Below, one piece after another: positions 8,080 to 16,677 of a stretch of 64,000 bases of DNA. The notes beneath the pieces were generated by a model. That model made no database searches and had not been told where the DNA came from. It saw only the letters and a list, made by a program, of their open reading frames with translations. This DNA is from Parvibaculaceae bacterium Mf 1.05b.01 (GTDB taxonomy: Bacteria > Pseudomonadota > Alphaproteobacteria > Parvibaculales > Parvibaculaceae). A program made the position numbers and the translations under genes. The DNA lies in assembly GCA_000509225.1 (NCBI GenBank), contig BAOK01000001.1, positions 2,152,913-2,216,912 on the forward strand, read 5' to 3'. Position 1 is the first letter of the stretch. Each line of letters starts with the position of its first letter.

Positions 8080-8171
8080 GGTCTTATCCCGCACCGTTCC
8101 CTGGAACCTTCTTTGGCGCGTTCCCGGAAGGTGACGTGACACCACCTCACCTGGCAACGCTTTGGGAACAT
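8076..8171 (-). CDS. Possible 31-residue leader peptide upstream of hisZ
   Basis: In the 184-bp gap between hisS and hisZ, the minus strand has ATG at 8171 behind AGGAG at nine-base spacing. It reads 31 codons and ends in a TGA that overlaps the hisZ ATG. The peptide (MFPKRCQVRWCHVTF...) has a single histidine, so it is not a classical His attenuator peptide. Its role, if any, would be translational coupling into hisZ. No homology is recognisable and it may be chance. Confidence 0.25.
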   Translation of the reverse strand: MFPKRCQVRWCHVTFRERAKEGSRERCGIRP

Positions 8172-8263
8172 GATTACGGGCTCCTGTCTAACATGGAAAT
8201 GCAAAGAATTCTGAAAGAGTGTCGCCTGTCAGGCCCACATAACCGCCAGCTTGTGCCGGAATG

Positions 8264-9766
8264 TCAGTGAGCCTTGCTATGTCGGCCGAGAATTTCCTGC
8301 ACATGCTCAACGAGCGCGGTCCGCGGCACAGAAACCTGTGCGTGGGCACTTTCCCGCCATTCCGCATTGTCTGTAATTTCTTCTGACTTTTGCGCGCCAA
8401 GGATCAGGTCTTTCAGTGTCACCTCGCCTTTGCTCCGCTCATCTTCGCCTTCAATGACAACCACAGGTGCCCCTCGACGGTCAGCATATTTCACCTGTGC
8501 CCGCATGCCCGATCCACCCAGATAGAGCTCCGCGCGAATGCCGACAGAACGAAGTTCTGCGACCATTTTCTGATAGCCGGGCATGGCGTCTTTATCCATG
8601 ACCAGAACAATGACAGGGGCTGCAACGGTGTTTTCTTCAACCTTGCCGAGAGCTTCCAATGCCGCAAACAGACGGCTCACACCGATTGAAAAGCCGGTTG
8701 CCGGTACTTTTACGCCCTTGAAGCGTTCGACGAGATCATCATAACGCCCGCCACCGCCTACAGATCCGAAGCGGCGTTGCTCACCTTCTTCATCCGTTGC
8801 TTCAAAAGTGAGTTCCGCTTCGTAGACAGGCCCTGTGTAATAGCCAAGCCCACGCACCACGGCCGGATCAAACGCGACACGGTCTTCTTCATATCCAACG
8901 GCGGTCAGAAGGGCATCAATCTCACGCAGTTCTAGTACGCCTTCGCGGCCAATTTCGCTGTCACCAACAAGAGCCTCCATCGCGCTGCACACCGCATCGC
9001 GTGTTCCACCACCGGCTTCTGTGAAGGCGATTATGCGTTCAATCTGATTGTCAGACAGTCCAGCACCTTCTGTAAAATCACCAGACTCATCTTTGCGGCC
9101 TGGGCCCAGAAGAAGGCGCACGCCCTCACTTCCCAAGCGGTCGAGTTTGTCGATGGCGCGCATCACCGTGAGATGCTGTTTTTCGAACTCCGGTCCTTCA
9201 CCGACAATGCCGCAGGTCTCGAAGACGCCGTCCAGCACTTTGCGGTTGTTGACGCGCATCACATAGGAACTGCGCGGGATGCCCAGAGCCTCCAGGCAGT
9301 CGGCGGCCATCATGCACATTTCCGCGTCTGCTGCGGGACCTGGAGCGCCAACCGTATCGGCATCAAACTGGGTGAACTGGCGGAAACGACCAGGTCCTGG
9401 CTTTTCATTTCGCCAGACCGGACCGGTCTGGTAGCGCCGGAACGGCTTTGGCAAGCCATCGTAATTCTCCGCCACAAAACGGGCGAGCGGCGCCGTCAGG
9501 TCGTAGCGCAGTGACAACCATTGGTCATCATCATCCTGAAAGGAAAACACCCCTTCATTCGGGCGGTCTTCATCTGGCAGAAACTTGCCCAATGCATCAG
9601 CATATTCAAAGGCTGACGTCTCTAGGGGCTCAAAGCCATAAAGCTCATAAACCTCCCGGATACGCGCAAGCATGGCTCCTTCCGCGCGGACCGTTGCCGC
9701 GGGAATATCCCTCAACCCCTTTGGCACGCGTGCCTTGGGGCGAAATGTCTTTTTCTTTTTAGCCAT
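8264..9766 (-). CDS. hisS: Histidyl-tRNA synthetase
   Basis: A 500-residue class II aminoacyl-tRNA synthetase charging tRNA-His. The HisRS signatures are [13 protein letters not shown], the motif-2 region [34 protein letters not shown] and a C-terminal anticodon-binding domain (VIVLVMD through [14 protein letters not shown]). The motif-2 loop, with Asn-Glu-Lys-Pro-Gly, differs from the usual Arg-Tyr-Glu-Arg-Pro. That matches my memory of the alphaproteobacterial HisRS type described as accepting tRNA-His without the extra G at -1. The N-terminus starts with a basic [11 protein letters not shown] stretch. It is the first gene of hisS-hisZ-hisG and divergent from the VOC gene. The Shine-Dalgarno site is weak. 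Confidence 0.96.
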   Translation of the reverse strand: MAKKKKTFRPKARVPKGLRDIPAATVRAEGAMLARIREVYELYGFEPLETSAFEYADALGKFLPDEDRPNEGVFSFQDDDDQWLSLRYDLTAPLARFVAENYDGLPKPFRRYQTGPVWRNEKPGPGRFRQFTQFDADTVGAPGPAADAEMCMMAADCLEALGIPRSSYVMRVNNRKVLDGVFETCGIVGEGPEFEKQHLTVMRAIDKLDRLGSEGVRLLLGPGRKDESGDFTEGAGLSDNQIERIIAFTEAGGGTRDAVCSAMEALVGDSEIGREGVLELREIDALLTAVGYEEDRVAFDPAVVRGLGYYTGPVYEAELTFEATDEEGEQRRFGSVGGGGRYDDLVERFKGVKVPATGFSIGVSRLFAALEALGKVEENTVAAPVIVLVMDKDAMPGYQKMVAELRSVGIRAELYLGGSGMRAQVKYADRRGAPVVVIEGEDERSKGEVTLKDLILGAQKSEEITDNAEWRESAHAQVSVPRTALVEHVQEILGRHSKAH

Positions 9767-9970
9767 TTTTTGCTGCTTTGGGTCTTGCCGCTCTCGCCCG
9801 GAATTTCGCTTCTATTGGGCCGCGCAGTGGTAACGCAAGCCCGCAGCTGCTGCAAGCCTCCCGCGCGCGGCAAACCTTTGCAGTCTCAGACTCTTTTGGA
9901 TTTTCGACGCGGGTCCTTGTTGAAATGTTCCACTTATGTTCCAATGCTGCAAAATAGGGAGAAAATGTTC

Positions 9971-10423
9971 ATGGAACAGCGCTACAGCATCATCACTTTT
10001 GGAACGTCTGATATGGCACGGACCCGGTCCTTCTATGAAGACCTTTTGGGTTGGCAGCCCTTCATGACAGAAGGCATGACGGCCTACGACGCTGGCGGGT
10101 TTGTGTTCGGGCTGTTTGGTCATGATGAGCTCGCCAAAGATGCTGACCTTAATCCAGCTGTCCCGGCAGCAGGCTATCAGGGCTTTGCGGTTGCCTATAA
10201 TGCGCGGAGCGAAGCAGAAGTGGATGAGCTCCTGGCCCTTATTGGTGAGAAAGGCTCGACCTATGGGGCCAAGGTCCTGAAACCCGCCCATAAAGCTTTC
10301 TGGGGTGGATATTCAGGCTATTTCGCCGACCCGGATGGGCATGCCTGGGAAGTGGCGTTCAATCCCTATTGGAAATTCGAGGAGGATGGGCGCCTCATTT
10401 TGCCAAAGCCCGCAAAAGCCTAG
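9971..10423 (+). CDS. VOC-superfamily (glyoxalase-like) protein
   Basis: A 150-residue single-module pair of beta-alpha-beta-beta-beta repeats of the vicinal-oxygen-chelate superfamily. MARTRSFYEDLLGW near the N-terminus and GYFADPDGHAWEVAFNPYW near the C-terminus are the typical repeat edges, the latter with the usual metal-site Glu. The family ranges from dioxygenases to antibiotic-binding proteins, and no substrate is deducible. ATG 9965 and ATG 9971 are both possible; AGGGAG at 9956-9961 is better spaced for 9971. The gene is divergent from hisS. The 205-bp intergenic region carries ATGTTCCA and ATGTTCCAA as a close direct repeat. Confidence 0.85.
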   Translation: MEQRYSIITFGTSDMARTRSFYEDLLGWQPFMTEGMTAYDAGGFVFGLFGHDELAKDADLNPAVPAAGYQGFAVAYNARSEAEVDELLALIGEKGSTYGAKVLKPAHKAFWGGYSGYFADPDGHAWEVAFNPYWKFEEDGRLILPKPAKA

Positions 10424-10661
10424 GCAGCGATAGCGATCTTCAGCGCTTACCAACAAGTTAATTGTTAAGGGATTGGCAAGGATAGCGTCTGCCTTTGGGC
10501 TGACGCTTTAAGCCCCTGAAAACAATAAGAAAACTACTCCCCAGTGCCTCCCATATGACTTGTGCTTGGACACTGGAATGCACCTAAATAGCTCATTTCT
10601 TTACGCTCTGTTTACCAAGCAGGCCTCATGGTTAGCGAAAGCTTAATGATGAGACCATCGA

Positions 10662-12221
10662 ATGATTCGATCCGCCCCCACCCCGTCAGCCGTAGGGTCG
10701 TCTGCTCAGCAGGCGGTAACCGCGAGCCTTCAGCCTGCTCCTGTGCGCCTTTCGCTTGCGCTTGTCAGCGACGCTGCTCTGCCCGGTTCAATTTTTGACG
10801 GTCTAGATGCCGATATCACCCCAGTCGCCCGATCGCGCGGCATCGCCCCCCTGCTTGCACCGGGGCTCGACGCCATTTTGTACGATATGGGGATTGGGTC
10901 GGACCGCGATTTCGACGCCCTGGCCCGGGTGGTCAGCCTCGGCCCCGACGTCCCTGTGATCGCGTTGTTTGAAACCCACGTCTTTAACCGCGCGACAGCG
11001 GCACGGGCCATCGAACATGGTGCGGATGATGCCTGTATCTTTGATGCCTTTCATGCGGAAAATCTGCTGACGCCGACGGCCATTGCCATCGCCCGATTTA
11101 CCCGGCTTAAAACGGTATCGCCTTTGCCTGCACAAGCGGTTGTGGCAGAGGAAACATCTGATGACCCGTCGCCTGTGACTGTGGTGCAAGAAGCCGCCGA
11201 TGCAATGGTCATTCTCGATAATGATGGCAAGGTTGCCTTCGCTAACTCAGCTGCGGCTGATCTTTTGGGTCGTCCCCTGGAATCTCTTGCTGGTGAAAGA
11301 CTGGACATGCCGACGACGCCCGGAGAACGCGATATCCGGATCAAGCACCCCAGTGGAGAAGAGCGCACAGCTGACCTTCGGATTGTTGAAACTGAATGGG
11401 GTGGACAGCCTGCACGGGTCGCGGCGTTTACCGACACTACCGTGCGAAAGCAATTGGAACGCACGATCCGCGATGCGGAGAAGCAAGGCCTCACATCAGA
11501 GCGACGTACGAACAGCTTCTTCTCCAACGTTAATCACGACCTGCGCACACCCCTCACGCACATTATCGGCTTCTCTGAGATTATGAAGGATGCACAGTTT
11601 GGTCCGCTCGCTGAGCGGTACCGCGACTATGCTCAAGACATCCATCAATCAGGCACAATGCTGCTGGACATGATAGAGGATCTTCTCAGCGTCGCTGAGT
11701 CAGAGCCTGATGACAGCTCTCTTGCAAACGACATTTGCAACCTTGACGCGCTCCTTGAGACTGTTGTGACAGCTCAGAGCCGGAGGGCGGCAGAGGCAGG
11801 CGTAACGCTATCCTTGCAACCATGTGCTGATGTGCCTGGATTTCGTGGGGATGCCAAGAAGCTGCGCCAGGGCATCTTCCGCCTCATCACTGAGCTGCTG
11901 CATACAACTGGATGCGGATCGCGTATCGAATTGGGTGTGAGTGAGAGCACTCAGTGCCTGACCATTGAAGCTGCCATTAACAGTCCAAACGGCGCTGAAA
12001 TGGCGCTTCCCTATGACGACATCACCCAAGATGGTTGTGCCTTGGTTGAAGACCCATTTGTCAGTGCTGAGGGGCGCAGCCGCCCGCGGGACATGGGGCT
12101 CGCCCTGTCTCTTACACGCAAAGTTGCTGAGCTTCACGGCGGCACACTCTCGATTGAGAGATCCTCAAAAGGCCATGCTGTCGTTGAGATGGTTTTGCCG
12201 GCTGCCCGGCTCGTGCGCTGA
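10662..12221 (+). CDS. PAS sensor histidine kinase, PleC/DivJ-like DHp, degenerate ATPase
   Basis: A 519-residue soluble sensor kinase. Residues about 28-150 resemble a receiver fold without a clear phospho-acceptor. A PAS domain follows (about 175-260, AMVILDNDGKVAFANSAA). The DHp helices contain the H-box VNHDLRTPLTHIIGFSEIM with His292 and continue in a pattern typical of the PleC/DivJ family (FGPLAERYRDYAQDIH). The C-terminal ATPase domain looks eroded: the N-box Asn is missing (FRLITELLHTTG) and no DxGxG is found before DMGLALSLTRKVAELHGG. It may act as a phosphatase or scaffold, or dimerise with an intact kinase. No transmembrane segment is seen. A CheZ-like gene is convergent with it. 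Confidence 0.88.
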   Translation: MIRSAPTPSAVGSSAQQAVTASLQPAPVRLSLALVSDAALPGSIFDGLDADITPVARSRGIAPLLAPGLDAILYDMGIGSDRDFDALARVVSLGPDVPVIALFETHVFNRATAARAIEHGADDACIFDAFHAENLLTPTAIAIARFTRLKTVSPLPAQAVVAEETSDDPSPVTVVQEAADAMVILDNDGKVAFANSAAADLLGRPLESLAGERLDMPTTPGERDIRIKHPSGEERTADLRIVETEWGGQPARVAAFTDTTVRKQLERTIRDAEKQGLTSERRTNSFFSNVNHDLRTPLTHIIGFSEIMKDAQFGPLAERYRDYAQDIHQSGTMLLDMIEDLLSVAESEPDDSSLANDICNLDALLETVVTAQSRRAAEAGVTLSLQPCADVPGFRGDAKKLRQGIFRLITELLHTTGCGSRIELGVSESTQCLTIEAAINSPNGAEMALPYDDITQDGCALVEDPFVSAEGRSRPRDMGLALSLTRKVAELHGGTLSIERSSKGHAVVEMVLPAARLVR

Positions 12222-12321
12222 GGCAGATCAGGTACGGCGTCTCGCGTTCATTCGGAACCAAAAGAAGCGCTGAGAATGCACCTCTCTTGTTGCCTTGATG
12301 AGCCGCATAAACGCGAAGCCT

Positions 12322-13110
12322 TTAGTCAAACAAAGCGTCAATATCTGCCTGGCTGGCCCGGTCATCTGCTTCCGGCATTGAAGGTCCGCTGGCCAACGCC
12401 CGTCCTTCTGGAACATCAGCATCTGATGCGCCATCGTCAGCTGCTTCAACACCGTCAAAACCAGCCTCGCCCCAGATGACCTGCATGCTTTCAATGCGCT
12501 CTTCAATATAGCGAAGCGCGTTCACCACCTTGGTAATCCGTTGGCCGGTAATGTCTTGAAAGTTACAGGCTTCAAAGATCGCGACGACCTGTTCCTGGAT
12601 TTCAAGAGCCTGGCTCGCCGCAACACCTTCTAAGGTAGTGCTGAGCGCAGAAGCATTGCTATCGATCATCTCTACCGCACCCAGAATACCCTCTGTCGCG
12701 GCTTCGGTGCCGGCAACAACCTCATCAAGCTCATCAGTCACTGACCTGATGCGTTCAGACGATGCACCGTCGTAGCGAAGGGCTACAATCTCACTTTTTG
12801 TTCGTTGAATGGCCGCTTGCATGAGATCCAGCTCAGACTTGAGCTTGGCGGCCTCTTTGATCTCTTCTTTATATTTATCAAGCAGTGCATCCGGCGCTGC
12901 ATCTGGAAGCGCCAGATCAGCGACGGCACTGGTGTCCACGGAATGACCCAGTTTGCCAATAGCGTCCATAATCTCTTGATGGCGCTCCGCGGCAACACTA
13001 TCTGGCACATGCGCTTCTGTCGCGAGCGCTACAGGTTCGCCGGATTCAACGCGGTCACGCGTATGAATGTTCACGGTTTCAATTCTGAATCTTCTTCTCG
13101 GGTTGCCCAT
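12322..13110 (-). CDS. cheZ: CheZ-like protein phosphatase with CheY-binding tail
   Basis: A 262-residue helical protein that should dephosphorylate a CheY-type response regulator. The CheZ active-site segment is intact (CNFQDITGQRITKVV; the Asp and Gln correspond to the E. coli residues that orient water on CheY-P). Long helices precede it (residues about 80-175). A variable acidic linker leads to a C-terminal ASQADIDALFD. That last piece resembles the N-terminal CheY-P binding motif of FliM (SQxEIDALL) and serves the role of the E. coli CheZ tail. ATG 13110 is preferred over the GTG two codons earlier. No other chemotaxis gene is nearby, but a histidine kinase gene converges on it. Confidence 0.88.
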   Translation of the reverse strand: MGNPRRRFRIETVNIHTRDRVESGEPVALATEAHVPDSVAAERHQEIMDAIGKLGHSVDTSAVADLALPDAAPDALLDKYKEEIKEAAKLKSELDLMQAAIQRTKSEIVALRYDGASSERIRSVTDELDEVVAGTEAATEGILGAVEMIDSNASALSTTLEGVAASQALEIQEQVVAIFEACNFQDITGQRITKVVNALRYIEERIESMQVIWGEAGFDGVEAADDGASDADVPEGRALASGPSMPEADDRASQADIDALFD

Positions 13111-13305
13111 AAACACTCTCGCCCTGCGATCACCGTGGTTCCATCAGTTGGTGAGGAACTCCCATCGCGACGTTACGAGGAATTCGCTAACAAGCGGTTT
13201 AGTCCCTTTGGGTTGGAGGCCGTTAACACTCTGGTCACTACGTTCTCTCGCGGGCGTCCGTAAAAGTGAATGGCGTATTGCAGGTGGTTGACTAAAGTGT
13301 GGGCC

Positions 13306-14289
13306 ATGTTTGCACAGTTCAAATCCAACGTCGGCTCTATCTCACCTGCCTATTTTGGTGTTGGCATGGGGCTTGGCGGCCTCGCAAGTGCCTGGCTGCA
13401 AGCCGCTTCGCTTTACCCCGGCGCGGCGGGCGTCGCCCATGCTCTGTTCCTGCTAACAGCTGTGATTGGTTCTACCGTCACTTTAGCCTATGGAGCAAAA
13501 GTGATGTTTCAATTCAAACTCGCCGTCGAGGATTTCTGCGACACCAATATTGCCAACTTTTTTCCCGGGTTCACCATCTCTCTGTTGCTTCTGGCTTCTT
13601 GGCTTGACCAACAAAATTTTGCCCTCAGCGCGCCATTATGGAGTTTTGCAGCGATATTACATATCGGGCTGGCAATCTCTGTTTTGCGGATCTGGATTGT
13701 CCATAATGTTGAAATCACCATAGCCAATCCATCGATGTTTGTTCCTATCGCTGGACTGTTTGTGGTGCCTGCAACTCTGCCCGATGATGGCTCTTCGACG
13801 ATCGCCTTGTTCTGCTTTGCTGTGGCGCTTCTGTTTTGGCTGGCGCTTCTGCCGGTTGTTCTCAATCGCATCCTTTTTCATGGACAATTGCCGCAACAGT
13901 TTCTGCCGACCCTCTTTGTGTTGATCGCGCCACCGGCTTTGGCAGCTTCATCGACAGCGGTGTTGTCAGGTGCTTTCACCCCTCTTTCAGAAGGGTTCTT
14001 CTTTGCCGGGCTGTTTATTGCCCTGCTTCTCGCCACAATGGCCCGACGGTTCTTCGCCCTGTCTTTCCATATGTCCTGGTGGGCCTTCACCTTCCCGTCT
14101 GCGGCCCTCGCGGGAGCGGCGCTTACACGATACGCCATGATGAGCGAACCTGATTTGGGTGCTGGCGTGCTTGCCGTCGGCCTGCTTCTCATCGCAACGC
14201 TCATCATCGGCTTTGTCAGCTGGTGCACCTTGCGCGCGCTTATCTCTGGCGCGTTGTCCAACGCAGACAGAGTTCCACCCTCTGCCTAG
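13306..14289 (+). CDS. TehA/SLAC1-type tellurite-resistance/dicarboxylate transporter
   Basis: An integral inner-membrane protein of about 327 residues with around ten hydrophobic segments, of the TDT (tellurite-resistance/dicarboxylate) family that includes TehA and SLAC1 anion channels. The N-terminal PAYFGVGMGLGGLASAW corresponds to the conserved first helix, and a Phe-rich FFALSFHMSWWAFTFPSAAL helix matches the late TDT helix. The frame is open from ATG 13270; ATG 13306 places helix 1 at the usual distance. Substrate is unknown; anions or dicarboxylates are most likely. It converges with the TonB-like gene and shares the stop palindrome CTAG. Confidence 0.82.
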   Translation: MFAQFKSNVGSISPAYFGVGMGLGGLASAWLQAASLYPGAAGVAHALFLLTAVIGSTVTLAYGAKVMFQFKLAVEDFCDTNIANFFPGFTISLLLLASWLDQQNFALSAPLWSFAAILHIGLAISVLRIWIVHNVEITIANPSMFVPIAGLFVVPATLPDDGSSTIALFCFAVALLFWLALLPVVLNRILFHGQLPQQFLPTLFVLIAPPALAASSTAVLSGAFTPLSEGFFFAGLFIALLLATMARRFFALSFHMSWWAFTFPSAALAGAALTRYAMMSEPDLGAGVLAVGLLLIATLIIGFVSWCTLRALISGALSNADRVPPSA

Positions 14290-15011
14290 CGTGCAAGCTC
14301 AAACCGGATGGGGATGGTGATGTCCAAGGTTGTGCGACCCAGATCTCGCGGCAGGGAAGGTAAGGGCTCGGCACGCTGCAGCATGTTCGCTACCTCACGG
14401 TCCAGCACGTCATAGCCACTGGATTTGGTCACTTCGTAGCGCAGCACACTTCCCGCTGCGTTTACCGTGAATGACAATGTCGCAACCCCCTCAAGATTTC
14501 GGCGCCGTGCGGCTCTGGGATAGCGTTTGTGTCGTGCAAGCCAGCTCGCCAGCGTTGCCAGGTAATCCGCCTCCACATTTGCGTTCGAGATTCCAACCGA
14601 CGCATTTGCCTGCCCGGTTTGCTCTGCGGTTGAGACGGATGCGGTTGGGGATGGTGTTGACGCTGCTTTTTCAGCAGAGACGCTTTGCGCCTCTCTGGGC
14701 GGTGTTGGGTCAGGCAAAGGGGCAATTGGCTCGACCACTGGCTCTCGCGGTGGCGTCGGCACCACAGGTTCCTGTAAACGCTCAATTGCCGGTTCGGGCT
14801 CCGGCACAACAGGTTTTTCCTCCTCAAGCGGCACGGTCTCCGAACGGTCCTCACTTGGAACATTGCTGGGAGCCAGTGCCAGGCGCATGGAGCTCGCACC
14901 AGGCGCCTTGAACTCAATCGTGGGTGTCCACCACCAGATGAAGCCCGCTACCGCATGAAGCAGCAGCGCTACAGACAAAACAATCGCCCATTCTTTGGAA
15001 GACCCAGACAT
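14286..15011 (-). CDS. TonB-family energy-transducing protein
   Basis: A 241-residue TonB-like protein anchored in the inner membrane by an N-terminal helix (AIVLSVALLLHAVAGFIWWW). It then has a long Pro/Glu-rich periplasmic stretch (residues about 50-125) and a C-terminal TonB domain (RHKRYPRAARRRNLEGVATL, then VLRYEVTKSSGYDVLDREV). TonB passes proton-motive force to outer-membrane receptors, with ExbB/ExbD that are not in this window. The start lies 6 bp after the stop of the ScfR-like regulator, so they are probably cotranscribed. The His in the anchor helix fits the ExbD-interacting His of TonB. Confidence 0.88.
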   Translation of the reverse strand: MSGSSKEWAIVLSVALLLHAVAGFIWWWTPTIEFKAPGASSMRLALAPSNVPSEDRSETVPLEEEKPVVPEPEPAIERLQEPVVPTPPREPVVEPIAPLPDPTPPREAQSVSAEKAASTPSPTASVSTAEQTGQANASVGISNANVEADYLATLASWLARHKRYPRAARRRNLEGVATLSFTVNAAGSVLRYEVTKSSGYDVLDREVANMLQRAEPLPSLPRDLGRTTLDITIPIRFELAR

Positions 15012-15017
15012 TACGCT

Positions 15018-16475
15018 TTAGTCCGCTCCATCTGAGGGCGCGCCGAAAGCAGATACGCTACGCACATGTTCTTCGACATGCAGCTTGCGCTTAAGAGGCG
15101 GAAAGGCGCGCTGCGAACAGTCAAGGCGTTCGCATAGCCGGCAGTTAACGCCGATGGGTGTTGCGGCTTCTTCATTGTCCAGGTCATGACCTAAGGAATA
15201 GGCGAAATCACGGGCATGGGAAATATCGCACCCGAGGCCCACCACATATTGGTCGCCCGGCACGCCAATGCCAGATCCGGCACGACTTACCGTTCGGGCG
15301 ATAGAAAAATAGCGCGTCCCATCATCCATGGCGACCACCTGCGTATAGACCTGCCCTGGCACGCGAAACGCATCATGCACATTCCACCGCGGACAGGTTC
15401 CGCCAAAGCGCGCAAAGTGAAACCCTGCTGCCGAGAAGCGTTTTGAGACATTACCGGCATTGTCGACGCGGATGAGGAAGAAGGGAATGCCCCTTGCTCC
15501 AGCGCGCTGCAATGTCGTCAGCCGGTGACAGACCTGCTCGAAGCTTGTGCCAAAGCGTCTTCCCAGCAATCGAATATCATATTTGGTTTCCTGCGCCGTT
15601 CGGAAAAAGGCGTCATAGGGCATGAGCAAAGCCGCCGCGAAATAGTTGGCAAGGGCGATGCGTAGCAGCCGTCGCGCCTCATCATCACTCAGCCCCGATT
15701 GTTCAACAAGTTGCTCCAGGGTTTTGGCTTGTTCAAGAAAGCCGACCTGGTAGGCAAGCTGAAATGACCGGCCGGGCTGATCGAGCAATTCAGACAGGAA
15801 CATGGTCTGGCGGTGCCGGTCATATCGACGCAACTCACCCGACATGAAATCAGACGGAACGACCCGTGTGCTCACACCATGGGTATCGCGCAGATAATCG
15901 CGGAGGGCGACATAGGGCTCGTCAGCCGATAATTTCGCGTTTGCGTAGAGATCTTCGGCAGCCTCATCAAGCTCTGGGAAATGGTTTGTGTGGGCGTTGA
16001 TGAAATCGCGGACTTCTTCGATTGGCTGGCCTGTCCCCTGGGATGTGGTGTCGTCATCTCGATCAGCCAGGCGCTCGGCCAGCATTGAACTCGCCTCGAC
16101 GGCCTCCTGATAGGAGCGGTAAAGGGTCGCTACCGCATCAGCGATCGCCGGCGTGGCATCTGCCACCTCTTTCAGGTCCTGGTCTGACAGGCCTGTGTCC
16201 CGCATCAGCGGGTCGGAGAACACCTCTTTCAGCGCTGAAAGCGCCCTCGCCTCTTCATCGCCCCCCAGTGAGCGCAGATCCACATCGAAGACATCTGCCA
16301 TCCGGAGCAGAATTTGAGCAGAAACCGGCCTTTGATTGCGCTCAATCAGGTTCAGATAGCTGGCGGAGATGGAAAGTTCCTCTGCCATGCGGGCCTGGGT
16401 CAGTCCTTTGTCTCGCCTGAGGCGTCGCACGCGAGGTCCCGCAAAGACCTTCTTGTCCTGCTTCTCATACGCCAT
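15018..16475 (-). CDS. ScfR/RamB-type short-chain fatty acyl regulator (XRE)
   Basis: A 485-residue regulator with an N-terminal Cro/C1 helix-turn-helix (RRLRRDKGLTQARMAEELSI, then SASYLNLIERNQRPVS), a middle region resembling the IrrE/ImmA-type domain and a C-terminal DUF2083 module. That module carries cysteines in GVNCRLCERLDCSQRAFPP and GGTCPRWNVHDAF. This architecture is that of RamB of actinobacteria and the short-chain fatty acyl-CoA-responsive regulators. Its position, divergent from aceB-aceA, strongly suggests that it controls the glyoxylate bypass. The shared 202-bp region holds a perfect 9-bp inverted repeat. It is probably cotranscribed with the TonB-like gene. Confidence 0.9.
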   Translation of the reverse strand: MAYEKQDKKVFAGPRVRRLRRDKGLTQARMAEELSISASYLNLIERNQRPVSAQILLRMADVFDVDLRSLGGDEEARALSALKEVFSDPLMRDTGLSDQDLKEVADATPAIADAVATLYRSYQEAVEASSMLAERLADRDDDTTSQGTGQPIEEVRDFINAHTNHFPELDEAAEDLYANAKLSADEPYVALRDYLRDTHGVSTRVVPSDFMSGELRRYDRHRQTMFLSELLDQPGRSFQLAYQVGFLEQAKTLEQLVEQSGLSDDEARRLLRIALANYFAAALLMPYDAFFRTAQETKYDIRLLGRRFGTSFEQVCHRLTTLQRAGARGIPFFLIRVDNAGNVSKRFSAAGFHFARFGGTCPRWNVHDAFRVPGQVYTQVVAMDDGTRYFSIARTVSRAGSGIGVPGDQYVVGLGCDISHARDFAYSLGHDLDNEEAATPIGVNCRLCERLDCSQRAFPPLKRKLHVEEHVRSVSAFGAPSDGAD

Positions 16476-16497
16476 TTTTCGCGCTTTCCCGTTGCCA

Positions 16498-16550
16498 ATC
16501 TTTACAAGATTTACATTTACTACAGAATCTCACAGGAATCGTGTAAAGAT
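16498..16550. promoter_or_regulatory. Candidate operator of the ScfR-type regulator
   Basis: ATCTTTACA (16498-16506) and TGTAAAGAT (16542-16550) are perfect reverse complements, 35 bp apart, in the AT-rich region between the regulator and aceB. Further TTTACA/TTTAC half sites lie at 16510-16515 and 16516-16520, so the left arm is a small array. The placement 22 bp from the regulator's start and upstream of a candidate aceB promoter suits autorepression and control of aceBA. Confidence 0.55.
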
Positions 16551-16584
16551 TTTTACTTTAATATTTTCAATGACTTATGAATCG

Positions 16585-16614
16585 TTGGACATTCTATTGT
16601 GCGAGTTGTATGAC
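16585..16614 (+). promoter_or_regulatory. Candidate aceB promoter
   Basis: TTGGAC (16585-16590) and TATGAC (16609-16614) are spaced 18 bp, or 17 bp to GTATGA, in the aceB upstream region just downstream of the inverted-repeat operator. The spacing suits a housekeeping sigma factor; the -10 match is only fair. Confidence 0.4.
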
Positions 16615-16677
16615 CCCGCTCAAAGCACCCTGACGCTACGATCAGGGGCCACCCAGTGACAGCGGAGGTTTGAGACC

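Noticed and set aside
10440..10661. CtrA-type sites in the promoter region of the histidine kinase
   Set aside because: TTAA words occur but not with the 7-bp spacing of the CtrA consensus.
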